Assembly: GCA_033065855.1 (NCBI GenBank)
Contig: JAVXUO010000922.1
Coordinates: forward strand, 434,001 to 498,000
DNA length: 64,000 nt
Source: Escallonia rubra
Lineage: Eukaryota > Streptophyta > Magnoliopsida > Escalloniales > Escalloniaceae
Direction: 5' to 3'
Shown: positions 10,850-23,002 of the stretch, piece after piece
How positions within the stretch are numbered: the first letter of the stretch is position 1
Layout of the letters: each line of letters begins with the position of its first letter
The notes under the pieces: model-generated
The model's database searches: none
Told to the model about the DNA's origin: nothing
Seen by the model: the letters and a program-made list of their open reading frames with translations, nothing else
Program-made: the position numbers and the translations under genes

Positions 10850-12738
10850 TACTTAAATCATTTTATTGTGAAAAATTTTGGTGATGATTTTACATTTTGC
10901 AAGAAGATTGAAGGGAAATTGCTGCAACCGCAATGCTACGAAATCTTGTTTCCTCTGACATTCAATCCCTAGCTTCTCCAGCACTATTTGGACAAAGATT
11001 CATGAATTGGAGTAATTACGAGTCTCGTTATGCATTTTGCAGAGTACGACTCTGCTACAACAACGTTGTTTCTTTCATCTCGTGCTAAAAGCTATAACTG
11101 TATTGAGATTTATGAAGGCAAAAAAAAGAAAAGAAATACTTTTCTAACTTCGTTTAGATATTAGGATACGTGGTAATGTGAAATTCTTAGGCTTATGAAA
11201 GCAACTGCCAGGCAAAGTATTTAACAACATGACCGAATACTTGTTCTTCTCATCTAAGAGTTTGGGGGTAGAACCAACACTTATGTCTTACTCACTTATG
11301 GGACACTTAAGTGCTTTGATAGGATGCTTCCCTCCAACATTTCATATCATACAAAAACTTTAAAAAAAGAAAAGAAAAAGAAAGGACGACATGCTTAATA
11401 GATTGAAACCCAATCAATAGGATAAGAAAGACAAATAATGGATAAGCTTCGAGAGTAAAAAAAGGCACATTTCTGGGGGCGGAACCAATTCGGGGTTGAC
11501 TGGCGCCAGGCCTCCCCTCAAAATGTTAAAATCCTTTTTAGAAATGGAAGTTTTTAATATAATTTTCCTTTGGCCCTCCTAAAAAAGAGTTTATGGCACT
11601 GCTCGATCCTGCATATATCTTTTTGATAAACTTACCCTATGAATTAAGTAAATTGAACTCGGGAGTGCCAATTATGTTCCCCTGACTTGTAGCTTTGGGG
11701 CAGGGTACGGTCAAACACACAAAACTGAATTTATGTACTTCACTGCATTAGATTTAACGCGCCACACCGCCCATTAAACTTACTAAAGACCAAAGTCAAA
11801 ATGAGACAGTATGAAAAGGTCAATTAAGCTTTGTCCCGGATGACCGGAGAACAGGTTCAAGCTCCAAACACGCGGGATTCGGGTGATGTGCGTGACTGGC
11901 TGGCTGGCGGCTCACAGCTTGGTGAAATAGTCAAGCACCGCCATTTCCATGGAAGCACTCACATTTTTTATTGCATTGTGCGGCTCAATATATGTTCCTC
12001 TAAACTTTTACTATCAAGGGTGGTTTTTGTTCCAACTGATCACATAAAAATGAGAGTCTGGTTACAAAAGTATGAAAATCAAATAAAAACTGAGGCTACT
12101 TCTTCTTCTCTTTTTTTTTTTTTCCTAAAAAAAAAAAAATACGGTCAGAACTGTAATTGATATGACCCATTAGTATGAATATTGGAACCAATAACTTTAA
12201 GTTTCAGAAGAGTCATTTTTTTAAGGTGTAAATCTTATGTTTAGAATTTTTCTAGTAACCCAAATCAACGCACATTCTATAAACCAAAATTATGAACAAC
12301 CATGAAATGGTAAAAGTAAGAATGTATCTCACCTTAACAGAACGTAGAGGGGGGATTTACGTATGCACGAAAGAAAAATCTATGGGTGAGATATTTATGC
12401 ACTCTTATAAATTTACTACTATATATTTAGACGTCCGTCAATAGATTTGATGTTACTTAGCAATTTTAGTGTAATTTTGTTTTCTAGAAAGATCAAAAGC
12501 AAAAAGAAGACAGATACTCAATTCAAGTTCAATGTTGCATATGTTTTGGTCAAACTGTTCAACTATGGTGTTAGTGCATTTAAGAGATAGGCTCAATGAC
12601 TATATTATTTACTATATGATTCCAACAGATTAATTTAATTCTTGGAATTTTATAAATGCAATTTTTTTTTGGATTAAAGCAAATAAAGAATTTGCAAAGC
12701 CTAAAGTTTAATCAACTCATACCAACAAACCCAACTTA

Positions 12739-13154
12739 GAGGTCGTTTGTGATTGATTCTTAAAAGTTAATTTTTTATTCAATCATAATCAGTTTCTAAA
12801 ATCAACTTTAATCCATTTTAAGCATAATAGATAAAAAAAGTTGTCGAATGTGTTTGGATAAAAAGGGATTAAAGTAGGTTTAGTGTAGCAAAATTACCAT
12901 ATAGTGTATTTAAAGTGAAATTGAGCATTTAATTATGTTTATATGTAAGGATATTTTGGTAAATTTTTTGGTCAAATATGATTCTCTAAAACTGATTAAA
13001 TCTTAATCCAAGAAAATGAGGATTATGAATTTAATTAGTTTTGGGCACATTGAAGCATATTTAATCAGTTTATTTTTTTTGCCAAACACTTCAAACTAAT
13101 TTAATCTGTATTTAATCAGGTTTGACCAATCTAGAATCAATTTCAAACACTCTC
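12739..13154. mobile_element. Tourist/PIF-Harbinger-like MITE (416 bp), copy 1 only
   Basis: Ends are GAGGTCGTTTGTGATTGATTC and, reverse-complemented, GAGAGTGTTTGAAATTGATTC. They are flanked by the 3-bp direct repeat TTA (12736-12738 and 13155-13157), the PIF/Harbinger target duplication. Copy 2 reads straight through the site with a single TTA (ccccacttaacag, near 27700). No coding capacity. Confidence 0.88.
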
Positions 13155-13533
13155 TTAACAGTTAAGTGTCATCGAAAACAAACCATATCCTTTATCTAGA
13201 ATCGAAAAAGTTGTGCTCACATGCGTCCTAAAGGTACATGTTAAAAAATAAACATAAAAACACTAGATATTACAAAACAATGATAGAAAATCGTATCAGA
13301 TATTCTTATCATACATTATCGACCACAAACCATAAAAGAATCAATAATTATGTTCTAGGTATCCAAGTGCAGCATAGCTCATATGTGCATCGTAACGAAC
13401 AACGTGTCCCCTAAAGGGAATTCTTAAACACGAGCCTTGATATTTACAAATACTTAGCGATACCAATCATCTACATCCATACCATTTACGATGAACCTTA
13501 GATAGAAAAAGTCGCAAATGAGGCTAAAGTTGC

Positions 13534-14325
13534 AAGAAACAGTACACGGGGTGGGCACCTCATACACAACAGCAAATTAAATTATAAGCCTAACTACTGT
13601 GACAATATTTAAACCCAAAAAACAGACAACGCAATCAACCGTAGGTCGAAAGAGCATGAGTAAATCACCCGTAATTTTATGAGTATAGCCAATCCATACA
13701 CTCACTTCCGACCCCTAATAAATCAAAGAGTAACCCAAAAATTTGTATGTCAATCTAATTCCACATTACACATAATTACACTTAACTAGATCAAAATAGA
13801 CTTCCTAATTTTTGTGTCCCACCTTTTGTCGAACACATGATCCGTCGGCTAATATGAAAGAACAAAGAGATCAAGGGACAATTTTATACTCCGTAATAAG
13901 TTATTCAAATTTACTATACCCAAGAGCCAATATTCAAAGAACAAAGATTGAGACGACTACAAAGACAAAGATTGGAGTTGCGTCAACAAAATATAGTATA
14001 AAGAGTTTATTTATGACGTTTATTTGAGTAACATTATTTTAAATGCGTCTTTTAGTGTGACCTTCTAATTTAAGTATAATTTGTTAAGTGGCGTATTTTT
14101 TTAGGTGTTTTAGCAAACGTCGCATTTTAGGAGCATTTTTTCAATAAAATGTCCATTTCTTGTGTTCATTTATCATAGCATCATCTATTAGTGTCATTAT
14201 TAAAACATATGGAGCTCTTTCTAAAAATCATGACCATTATTTAATCAATAGATAGTGCCAATATGCCATGGTTAAACGAAAGAGAAGGAGGCAGCAGGTG
14301 GGCACGTGCCCCCCGCTGCCTTCGC
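13534..14325. other. Copy-1-specific segment of unclear origin
   Basis: About 790 bp present in copy 1 between aaagttgca and gttgcc but absent from copy 2 (junction near 28090). No terminal inverted repeat or target duplication was found, so it could be an insertion in copy 1 or a deletion in copy 2. A 71-codon frame at 13812-14027 has no recognised motif. A GC-rich palindrome-like ggtgggcacgtgcccccc lies near 14298-14315. Confidence 0.55.
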
Positions 14326-14890
14326 TACTGTTGCCAGTGTGTGCATGGTAACTAGCAATTGTAATCCTTAATTAGATCTTGTAGCATGTCATTCAATAAT
14401 TACGTGTGTTGTACATAGTCTTCGTAAAGAAATATGGGTGTAATGTATCAAACAAGCTTTAAGCTTCCGTCAGATGTATCCTGGACTGGTTTAAAGTTTT
14501 GAGTGTTGCAAAGTCAGTCTAGGAGTGATGTGCATAGATGGAGATGAACAGGCTACCGGGCTCTAGCTAGACTTCTGCTGGGCTTCTCTATTGGCCTTTC
14601 ATCAGCAACTATTGGGCATAGGATAGTCCATGATGCGGCAGTTCATTATTGAATGACAAACAACCTTGTATTACAAGGTTGTGATAAGATAAAGCTGACA
14701 AATACACGACAGGGAAAACAGTAAATTAGACATGTGCATAGTAAGTCTGAAGTCATCTCAAATTTGTGTTCTTGTGTTTCATTACTTAACGATGAGTATA
14801 AGATCATGATTATGTGAGTTTAATTTAAGAACGAGACAATATAGCGTATTTATAATTGTGACATTCCTTGAACAAAAGGGCTCTGACACC

Positions 14891-15667
14891 CGGGGCTGAG
14901 CTTTCACCCCAGGGAGTGCTAAAAATATATCAAAATTATCAATTTTTTTATAAGTAAAATAGCACAAAAAAATTTAATCAAATAATCAATGCTCAAATGG
15001 AAAAAAAAATTGTTCAAAATGCAAATCTCCGATATCTCAATCCAATTGGGTCTCATCCTCTATCAACAATCTCAATTCTTAATACCACAATGCATAATTA
15101 ATAACCTAAAATCATCAATTAATAATCTCAATTCTCAAATGCATAATTAACATCCTAAAATTATCAATTGATTACTCAAATGGAAAAAAAATTGTTCGAA
15201 ATGCACACTGACCTCAGATTCAAAACGGCATCGTTGTCGCCGCCTCGCCAACGGTGGGTTCTTGGCCGCCGGTGGAGTGAAGACTGAAGATCGTTCGTCG
15301 CCGGTTGAGGTGAGGTCGTTAATTAGTGGTCACTTCGTCGCCGTCAGCTCATAGATCTAGGCTAGATCAGTAGACAACCTAGATCCAGATCTGTAGAAGA
15401 TCGTTCGTGGGCTCGTGTCGTGCCGTCGTCGCCTGTCTGCAATTTTTCGGAGTGAGGTGCCCGTGGCCGTGAGACGGTGAGAACTGAAAGGTCGCGATAC
15501 TGAGAGGAGAAGAGAGAGAGAGACTCGTGACCGCCGTTTTTTATTTGCCGAAGTGAGGCGCCCGTGGCCGTGAGACGGTGAGAGAGAGAGAGAGAGAGTG
15601 CGACTGAAATTTCCAAATTTTGAGGGGGTATATTAGCCCCCCTCGTACAAGCGTAGCTCCGTCCCTG
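14891..15667. mobile_element. hAT-type non-autonomous element (777 bp), copy 1 only
   Basis: The right end read inward is CAGGGACGGAGCTACGCTTG, close to the CAGGGGCGGAGC-type ends common among plant hAT elements; the left end is CGGGGCTGAGCTTTC. Target duplications are ctgacacc (14883-14890) and ccgacacc (15668-15675). Copy 2 has the single site ccggcacc near 28642. The interior includes a GC-rich stretch (15220-15540) and GA-rich repeats (15510-15600); the open frame there is compositional. Confidence 0.82.
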
Positions 15668-15699
15668 CCGACACCTAACAAAATTCAAGCCTGATGCAT

Positions 15700-16130
15700 G
15701 AAAGGAAGTCGATCGGTGGGACTCTATAGCATACGACCCTTTGGCCTCCCCAAATCTACTCCCAAACCTTTCCAGATGGCCAACAATTTAGCACGGCTAC
15801 TTCCAGCGGCTAGAATAATAACCCAACGCCTATTTCATGCCACTCAAACCCACTGGACGAGTTAAATCCCTTAGGAGAGGTCCAGCAATGTCCCTGCTGT
15901 TTTTGTGAGGTAGTGCTACTGTCTGCCGAAGCTTTTTTGGCCCAAAAATTAAGCGCATACGTTACTCCTGATACGACATACCAAACACTTAGGGTAACAA
16001 AGTTCCCCTCACAAGTAAGCTGGGGAAGCATTTGGGCTTTTTGTATTGCCAAGAGGGTTCAGAAAGACTCTCGAGTTCGAAAGCTTCTGACCACATTTTT
16101 TCTGGGCCGAGTAGCTTTCTTTTAGCTCAT
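15700..16130 (+). pseudogene. Unrecognised gene fragment, duplicated copy 1
   Basis: Coding-like in two frames joined by a shift near 15890-15910. The second part (15913-16125) encodes a Cys-rich start followed by a Tyr-Val-Thr-Pro-Asp block, a Trp-Gly-Ser-Ile-Trp-Ala-Phe block and a basic Arg-Val-Arg-Lys-Leu-Leu end. The same peptide survives in copy 2 (28800-29294) with mostly conservative changes but its own shifts. I do not recognise the family. Likely an exon relic of a host gene or transposon protein. Confidence 0.4.
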
Positions 16131-17477
16131 GAGGTGATCAAATCCACTCCCTCCATTCACTTTAATTGCTCAGTTTTCTTGTTTTGGGGTCTCTCAACAA
16201 AATTGATCATTTTCCTGATTACGAAAAATTCTCTCGTGACCCCCTTCCTCTCCCCCCCCTCCTCGGGTAAAATGAAAATTACACAATATATGACTTATCC
16301 TTAATATTCGTGCCAAGTAAAAATTAACCAGTTAAATTAGGATAGAGAGAACGTGTTATATAAACCACCAAAAAGATACTCAGGGATAGAGATAAAGAGC
16401 ATGCATATATCGCTTGGTTGTCATATCTCGAAAAGGTGATTTAGCTTGGTATGCCTGAGCTGACTCCATTTGATGAGCATTACTGGAATAATCTCTATTG
16501 ACTTATCTTACAAATATAATAAAAAAATTATTTGCTAAAATCCATATTGTAGGGAGAGTTTATAACCTCCCATATAGCGATACATGGTGGTTCCTAGATA
16601 TGCTTAACGGCTTTTAATGAGTGGCGATAAAAAAATGTTGTTGTGAAGTGTCGCCAGTGTTGTTAAAGGCGCAGGCGCACCTAAGGCGCAAAAGGTCCCC
16701 GGAGCCTAGGCGCAAGGCGCAGGTGCGCGCCTTTTTGAAGCGAGGCGCAATATTAAAATAAATAAATAATAATACATTAAAACAATAAACTATGTTAAAA
16801 AAAAATAAGAACTTGACAATTAACAAACTTCCAAACACTAGAAAAAATTTCAAGTTCTATCACGTCATAATTTAACAAGTTTCCAACATAAGAGAAGTCT
16901 TAAATTCACTGAAAAATAACAAATTACCAAACACTAAGTGAACATAACACCACCATTTTCATCATCGTTAAGAGCCAAGGCGGCAACGCTTTCTTCAAAT
17001 GGAATCATACGTTTAACCATTCTCGAAATAAGTCAAGCTTCATAAATTTTACGTTTAACCAATTCTCTAAATAAGTCAAGCTTCATAAATTTTACGTTCA
17101 GCAACGATAAACTTAAAAAAGAAACACAGCTCCTTTTGTGCTCCCAATTGTTGAAAGAACGGAAATTGTCGAGAAAAAACTGAAAAGGGGGTGGAAAACC
17201 ATCATAAAGCAAAGTGTCAATCCTTTCCAACGAGAATAAAAAGCATCATTAGTAACACCTAACTCTATTTGGATGAAGAGAAATGCTACTTGAGAATATA
17301 AGTTTGACCAAGTCATCCTAAATCCAAGAGAAAACACAACCCTCCGGTCAAGTCAAGTGACTCAATCACCAACGCTTTTCCCGATCAAGAGTTATTGTAC
17401 CTCATACAGTAAAGAAATCAATTAATAAGTCACAACAAATGACGAACCAATAAAAGGAATCAACAACCAGAACCTAA

Positions 17478-17781
17478 GGCCCCGTACGTTTACCATATTC
17501 GTTTTCTGTTTTTAGCAATGATGATGAAAAAGATTCTTTTTTTGCGTACTTTTACCATTTTCTGTTTTCGTTTTGGATAAAATTACTCAAATAGTAACAA
17601 AAAACTGTGTTTTCAGCTGTTTTTCACTCAAACTTAACCCAATATAAGAAAAAATAGCTAATTTTTTTTTTTTGTGAAAATGATAAAAGTACATGAACAT
17701 GTTTTCAAACTGAATATGAAAATCGTGAAAATGAAAACAGAAAATGAAAACAGAAAACAAATATGGTAAGCGTACGGGGCC
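17478..17781. mobile_element. Tourist-like MITE (304 bp) nested in hAT element
   Basis: Ends are GGCCCCGTACGTTTACCATA and, reverse-complemented, GGCCCCGTACGCTTACCATA. They are flanked by TAA (17475-17477 and 17782-17784), a PIF/Harbinger-type 3-bp duplication. Being inside the copy-1-only hAT element, it is a second, later insertion. A decayed relative lies at about 45930-46185. Confidence 0.87.
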
Positions 17782-17912
17782 TAAGAAACCCAGTATAACA
17801 GTAAGAAATGAATTCAAGAACAAATAAAGAAAGGCTTGTGCTTTTCACCAATTTATGAACCCAATTATACAATGAAATCTATCAAAGTAAGTCTTTTACC
17901 ACGATATGTTTA

Positions 17913-17996
17913 CATGGAAAAACCCAAACAGGGAAAATCCAAGAAGACCCGAGACATGGAAAAACCCAAACAGGGAAAATCCAAGAAGACCCGAGA
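17913..17996. repeat. 42-bp perfect tandem duplication
   Basis: Two adjacent identical 42-bp units starting catggaaaaacccaaacagg (17913 and 17955), inside the 1994-bp hAT element. Confidence 0.95.
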
Positions 17997-18875
17997 CATG
18001 TACACAGATAGATATGAAGTGGGTATTCTAAAGTTGATAAGGGTTTTGAGTAGTTGAAATTTTAAAGCCAGAAACAGAATCTAAATAATAGATCTTTGGC
18101 GGTGGAGTGCCTGATGATTCCACAAAAGGTGGAGATAAATCTTCTTGGAGCGGTTCCAAATAGCAAGAAAGAGGAGAGAGGGCTAAGGGGACCGGCGACT
18201 GAGGTGCAAGCGGCTGAAGCAACGCCAGCGACTGGAGAGCAGACGGGAGATGCGCCGGCGAACGGAGACGGGAGATTCGTCGGCGAGCGGAGACAGGAGC
18301 TGCGACAGGCCGACGACGACGAACTGAGATTTGGGTCTTGGGTCGCGAGGTGATAGACCTTGAGAGACAGACTGAGAGAGCTTAGGTGTCTTAGCGTGAA
18401 TCAGAAAGAGGGTTTTGACTTGGTAAAGACAAACAGGAAAACAAGATCGACGGCCCACCACCCACGTGAAGAAAATCCAATGGCTACACAGCCTTGCGCC
18501 TAGCTTGGCGCCTCCACCGCCGTGGCGCGCCTGGCGCCTGGACGCACGAGGCTCGCACCTCTTTGAACGCGCTGAGCCTAGGCCTAGGCGAGGCGCGCTG
18601 TGTGAGCCTAACTGCGCCTGGCGCCTAGGCGCGCTTTTTACAACACTGAGTGTCGCTAAAAAAATTTACAAAAGAATGACACAAGCTTTTTCTCGCAACG
18701 ATTAGTAGTCAATATAGATATGAGTTGTAGGTTATTCCCCCACCGGAGTTGCACCTAAAATCTTTCCAATTAAATTTCTTTGGTTTCAAATTCCTCTTGG
18801 CTTTAATGACTCTTAATCCGCCACAAATGACTTTTATTCACAATTATATTTGCTTTTAAGAGCCTTAATATCCAT

Positions 18876-19627
18876 CAGTGTTATCAAAGGCGCACTCCCT
18901 GCGCCTCACTTAGGGCTAGAAGCAGCCCCTTCTAAAAGGCGCACGCCTTGTGCGCCTAGGCGCCCAGGCGCAAGGCTGTGGTAGAGGCGCAAAAAAAAGT
19001 CCAAAGATCTTAATTTTTGAATTTTGCATCATGGCATCATCTCAAGTGTTCATTATTTTTTATTCTTTGTTTCATAACATAATAAATCAATATTTAAACC
19101 ATAAAAATACATAAAACCCCACACCCCTAATCAATTGATTCTCTTATTATTATTCATTATATACTAGCGTCTCGTCCCGAATTATTACTCTCTTTTAAGT
19201 AAATATATTCATTCACTTTACCTTGTAGATGAAGAAGATGAAACTGAAGATGAATCTCTACTAGACTTGGGAGTCTATGATTTTTTTTTGAGGAAAATAA
19301 TATTGCCTTAGCCCTCACTAATAATGTGGATGATGTTATCACATTCACTTAGAATTAACTATTTCTTATTGGATTTGAAACTTTTTCTAGTGTTAAAATT
19401 TTGATAATGATGATGACGTTGTCTTATTCACTTAGGATTAACTACTTCTTATTGGATTTGAAACTTTTTCTAGTGTTGAAAATTTGCTTAATTGCCATGT
19501 TCTGAATTTTTTTACGTGATTATATTAGTTTAATGTAATAATTTCTATTTATTTTTATTTTGCGCATTGCACCTTCGTTCCAAGGACACTTTGCGCCTTA
19601 GGTGCGTCTGCACCTTTAATAACTATG
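18876..19627. mobile_element. Second AGGCGC-type hAT element (752 bp), copy 1 only
   Basis: Ends are CAGTGTTATCAAAGGCGCA and, reverse-complemented, CATAGTTATTAAAGGTGCA. They are flanked by decayed 8-bp duplications atatccat (18868-18875) and atacacac (19628-19635). Copy 2 has the single ancestral-looking atacccac near 30018. The interior holds an imperfect 58-bp direct repeat (19346-19404 and 19431-19487) and an Asp/Glu-codon-rich stretch near 19228-19262, possibly a transposase tail relic. The weaker ends suggest it is older than the 16655-18648 element. Confidence 0.83.
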
Positions 19628-22452
19628 ATACACACTTTATTAATGAATCTACAGCTCCATTAGGAAGCATATGTGATTTTGGTGGAAAATTACAATTTTA
19701 GAAGCATGTTATACAACCATCCTAATATTATTAGTTTGACACAAGTCAAAATTGTTTTGCAACAAACAAGGGCAACAAACAATGAACATTAGTTTCACAT
19801 AGCAGTAAAATTTATGGAAAAAGTGCAAATTCAATCGACCCTTCGTGCTTTTTAGCGACAGTTTTCAATAAGCAACTGCCAAAATGTCTCTCTCTCCGGT
19901 GCACCGGTGACCTCTCTGTCGTGATCGCCGAACAACGTAAGTGCGCGCTACTGAAACGCTCACGCAGGTTACATAATTGCTCCTCTTTCTAACTTTTGGC
20001 AATCCGTACTCGTCGTTTGTACAACATTCTTCGAACATCAGCAATTTGTTTATCTTCAATCTGAGAACTCTAATTATCTGCAGCTGGTAGGCCATGAAAC
20101 CTCACCTAATAGTTGGTCGCCAATCATTCTAGTACACGAATGTGCGATCGGGTTGACTTTAAGCTACGTGGATGATTCGATAGAATTCAAATGAATAATA
20201 ACTCACTCTGTATCGTAAATTTTGTCCACGTTGGCTTTGTGGTAACATTGACTTAAACTCAAATAATGGTTATGAGTCAAAAGTATTGAAACGTTACATG
20301 TTCAAATTTTATTCTAACAACTCGCAAAGTGTTAAGGGGGACAAACATCAAGTCTTATGGTTGATGAATTTGAACTGATATGATGAAGTAAGTTCACTGA
20401 ATTTCACTCCGATGAATATTCTACTTGCTCAAGATCTTAAATAAGTGCACATCTCCAACTTCTCATGGCAACTGAAATGCACTGCATCCTCTATCATTGA
20501 TCAGAGAATCAAATAGTGCAAGATATTCACTTCCCAAATGAAGCGTTAAATGATATCTCTGGCTGGTGAAATTAGTTGGACTCTTAGCTGTTCATATAAA
20601 ATGGCTCTTAAATCATACCTTGTCATCAATCATGGGGAAAAACCAAGCAGTTGTAAGCTGAAGTCACATAATTGAATTGGAAGGCCTTATCTCCTCCCCG
20701 GCCTCACCTTGCCTAAGAAAGAAAAAATTACGAACAAAGATGAGAGATTGTAATAATCCCTTAGGTATCATTCTCGACGTACAATAGCCAAGATCAAACC
20801 TTAACTTCTCCTCACTAAATACAGAAAATGCAACATTGTAATATTTTTCATTCTGTTATTGACTTAGACCTTGGAAGGTTAAGTTTTTGAAATAGATGTA
20901 CAGGGTGTTTGAGAATGCACAAAGCTATACTTCGTGATCTACTGGATCCTGAAGTAGCTTAGAAAAGATCAAAAAGGGTGTTGTGTTAGTCAGAGTATGT
21001 GATGCAGCTGGAATACGCAGAAACACCAGACATTTAATAGATTTGTTTTTTGGATATTATGTATTTGATCTTAGGGAGATATTGGTTTATATATGATAAG
21101 TTAGTTTACTTAGGAGTTCAGTATTTAGAATATTCTGGAGGATTCTAGTCATGGATATATTAATATTTAGTATCAAATTAGGGCCTTAGAGTATTCTAGT
21201 TGAGGCATTGTAATCACTCGATTATGTAAGCTTTCATTATTGATTTCGGTATACTGAACTTTTGGGTGAGATGTCACCCCTCAAATTAAGCATGTGGCAT
21301 GGGCAGGTTGATTGATTCGTTGTTTAGAGGTGTGAGTTTGCTCCACCTCCCTGATTGGTATTATATCTCGCGACTCCAAAATTTTCCTATATCAACATTC
21401 GATGTTAGCCTATGTACTACAAGACGATGCCATAGGTTAAAAATTCATGTAGAAAACATTGTTTATCATTTATGCTACTTATTGAAGGTAGATGTTTGGG
21501 AGAAAATCTCCTTAGAAACTAGTTAGAATAAAAAAGCATGGTGGATGAAACGTCTTTCCTAGGAGCAAGGACGTCATGAGATGAGGTGCTTAAGAAAAAT
21601 GAAGGGTTCTTAAATTGCATTTGAGATTCAACCAGATCAATTTACGGTTTTCTAGAGGGAAAAAGATCTTGTTTCAGAGACGAAAATATTTGGTTCTGAA
21701 CTTTACTGTTTGTTTGGATATTTTGCTTTTTTGTGTTTTAAAGTTTCGTTTATATGCATCGTAGAGAAGGGAGGTTGCATGAAGATGCATTGGCTTCAAC
21801 CTGTCTTATAGGATCAAGAGGATGGAAATGAGAACAAAATGAGGAATGAAATATGCTAATGATAATTTTTATTGGAAATCCTAAACAAAAAATGACAAGT
21901 CTACCAACTCGATAAGTAGAGACAATGCTTATATGGTTTTCTATGTCTTTTGTGGAGGTGGAGGGAGTGGGGAGTGGGGGTTGTAGCAACATTTTGGAAA
22001 TTGCAGACAAGTAGAAAATCTACTTTGTATAAGAACTCACATGTTATCCTGCTGTGAAAAGTAAATACATTTTGTTTATAGTGATTGTACTATGATTTAG
22101 AAAACTAATATCACTTACATACTGATGAATAGAATGTGGTTTGTTTAACCGAACCCTTGCAAGGAAAGGATGTGGAAGTTCGTTAGACATAAAAGATAAG
22201 TTACTATTGTAGAAATTACTTTTCAAGGAAGGCAAAATACTTTGTAGATGGTATTGTGAGTACAGTGGTCACTTATGCTTATTATGATTCAATTGTGACA
22301 ATAGCTTTTAAGCAAGCATTGGATTCATCGGACATAACCATCTTTACCTGCAGAGAGATGTTTTCCTTATAACTTTGGGTTGACTAGAGTCTGGATAATT
22401 GACCCATTTGAATTTAGTTTATAATCAAGTATTGTACCAGCTGGAAAAATAT

Positions 22453-22852
22453 TGTGATGGAAACGGTCAATGGAAGAACTCAACCTGAAAGGCTTGCTAT
22501 CCAGTTGAGGAACCCAAGCGCTTTTAGCCCCAAAGTATCCCCATGTCTAGTCAATGTGGGACTTCATGGTTTGCCTTTGTTTGAAAGTCTTGCGCGTCTC
22601 TGCAAGGGATTACTGACACCCCTTAGACATGGTGACCACTGTTGGGACTCCTCAGCCATGTTGGGCGCTGATAGAGTGGACACAATCCGTACTTGACGCA
22701 GGACCCACAGGGCTGGGCATGGCGGCTCTGATACGAATTGATGCAAAAAGGGCAATGGGAGAACTCAACCTGGAAAGCTAGCTACCCAAATGAAGGAACC
22801 CATTCTCTTGCCGCAGAAGATCCCCCAGTCTAGCTGATGCGGGACTGCATCA
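22453..22852 (-). mobile_element. TRIM element (400 bp), copy 1
   Basis: Two 114-bp direct repeats (22453-22566 and 22739-22852) share caatgg(a/g)agaactcaacct and gaggaaccca/gaaggaaccca blocks and flank a 172-bp non-coding middle. On the minus strand the first LTR is followed by TATCAGAGCC (22724-22733), an initiator tRNA-Met type primer site. This is the size and layout of a terminal-repeat retrotransposon in miniature. It was present before the duplication, since copy 2 has it at 32692-33093. Confidence 0.78.
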
Positions 22853-23002
22853 TATTGGTAAGATTTCCTATCCAAATGGTCAATGGAAGGGGGAGGATGC
22901 CACTTTTCCTTGGAAGAGTAACCGGAGGGTAGGGGCAAATCCAGGGTGGTTTGTTTTTTCTCTCGGGTGGCTTCCAGCTCTGCAATTATGTTTAGGAGAA
23001 AC

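Larger units (their letters stand above)
16655..18648. mobile_element. hAT-type element with AGGCGC-rich ends (1994 bp), copy 1 only
   Basis: Ends are CAGTGTTGTTAAAGGCGC (left) and, reverse-complemented, CAGTGTTGTAAAAAGCGC (right). The perfect 8-bp target duplication agtgtcgc lies at 16647-16654 and 18649-18656. Copy 2 has one agtgtcgc at 29802-29809, the empty site. Both ends carry clusters of AGGCGC/GCGCCT. The interior has a GC-rich stretch (18100-18460) and a nested Tourist-like MITE. No intact transposase is visible, so it is non-autonomous. Confidence 0.92.

Noticed and set aside
13534..14325. Considered as a fifth copy-1 transposon insertion
   Set aside because: No inverted ends or target duplication; a deletion in copy 2 is equally likely.
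20880..21300. Possible solo LTR of a Copia-type element (also at 31130-31530)
   Set aside because: The sequence has an LTR-like feel (ggaatattctgg, cattgtaa motifs) but no TG...CA ends with a target duplication could be found in either copy.
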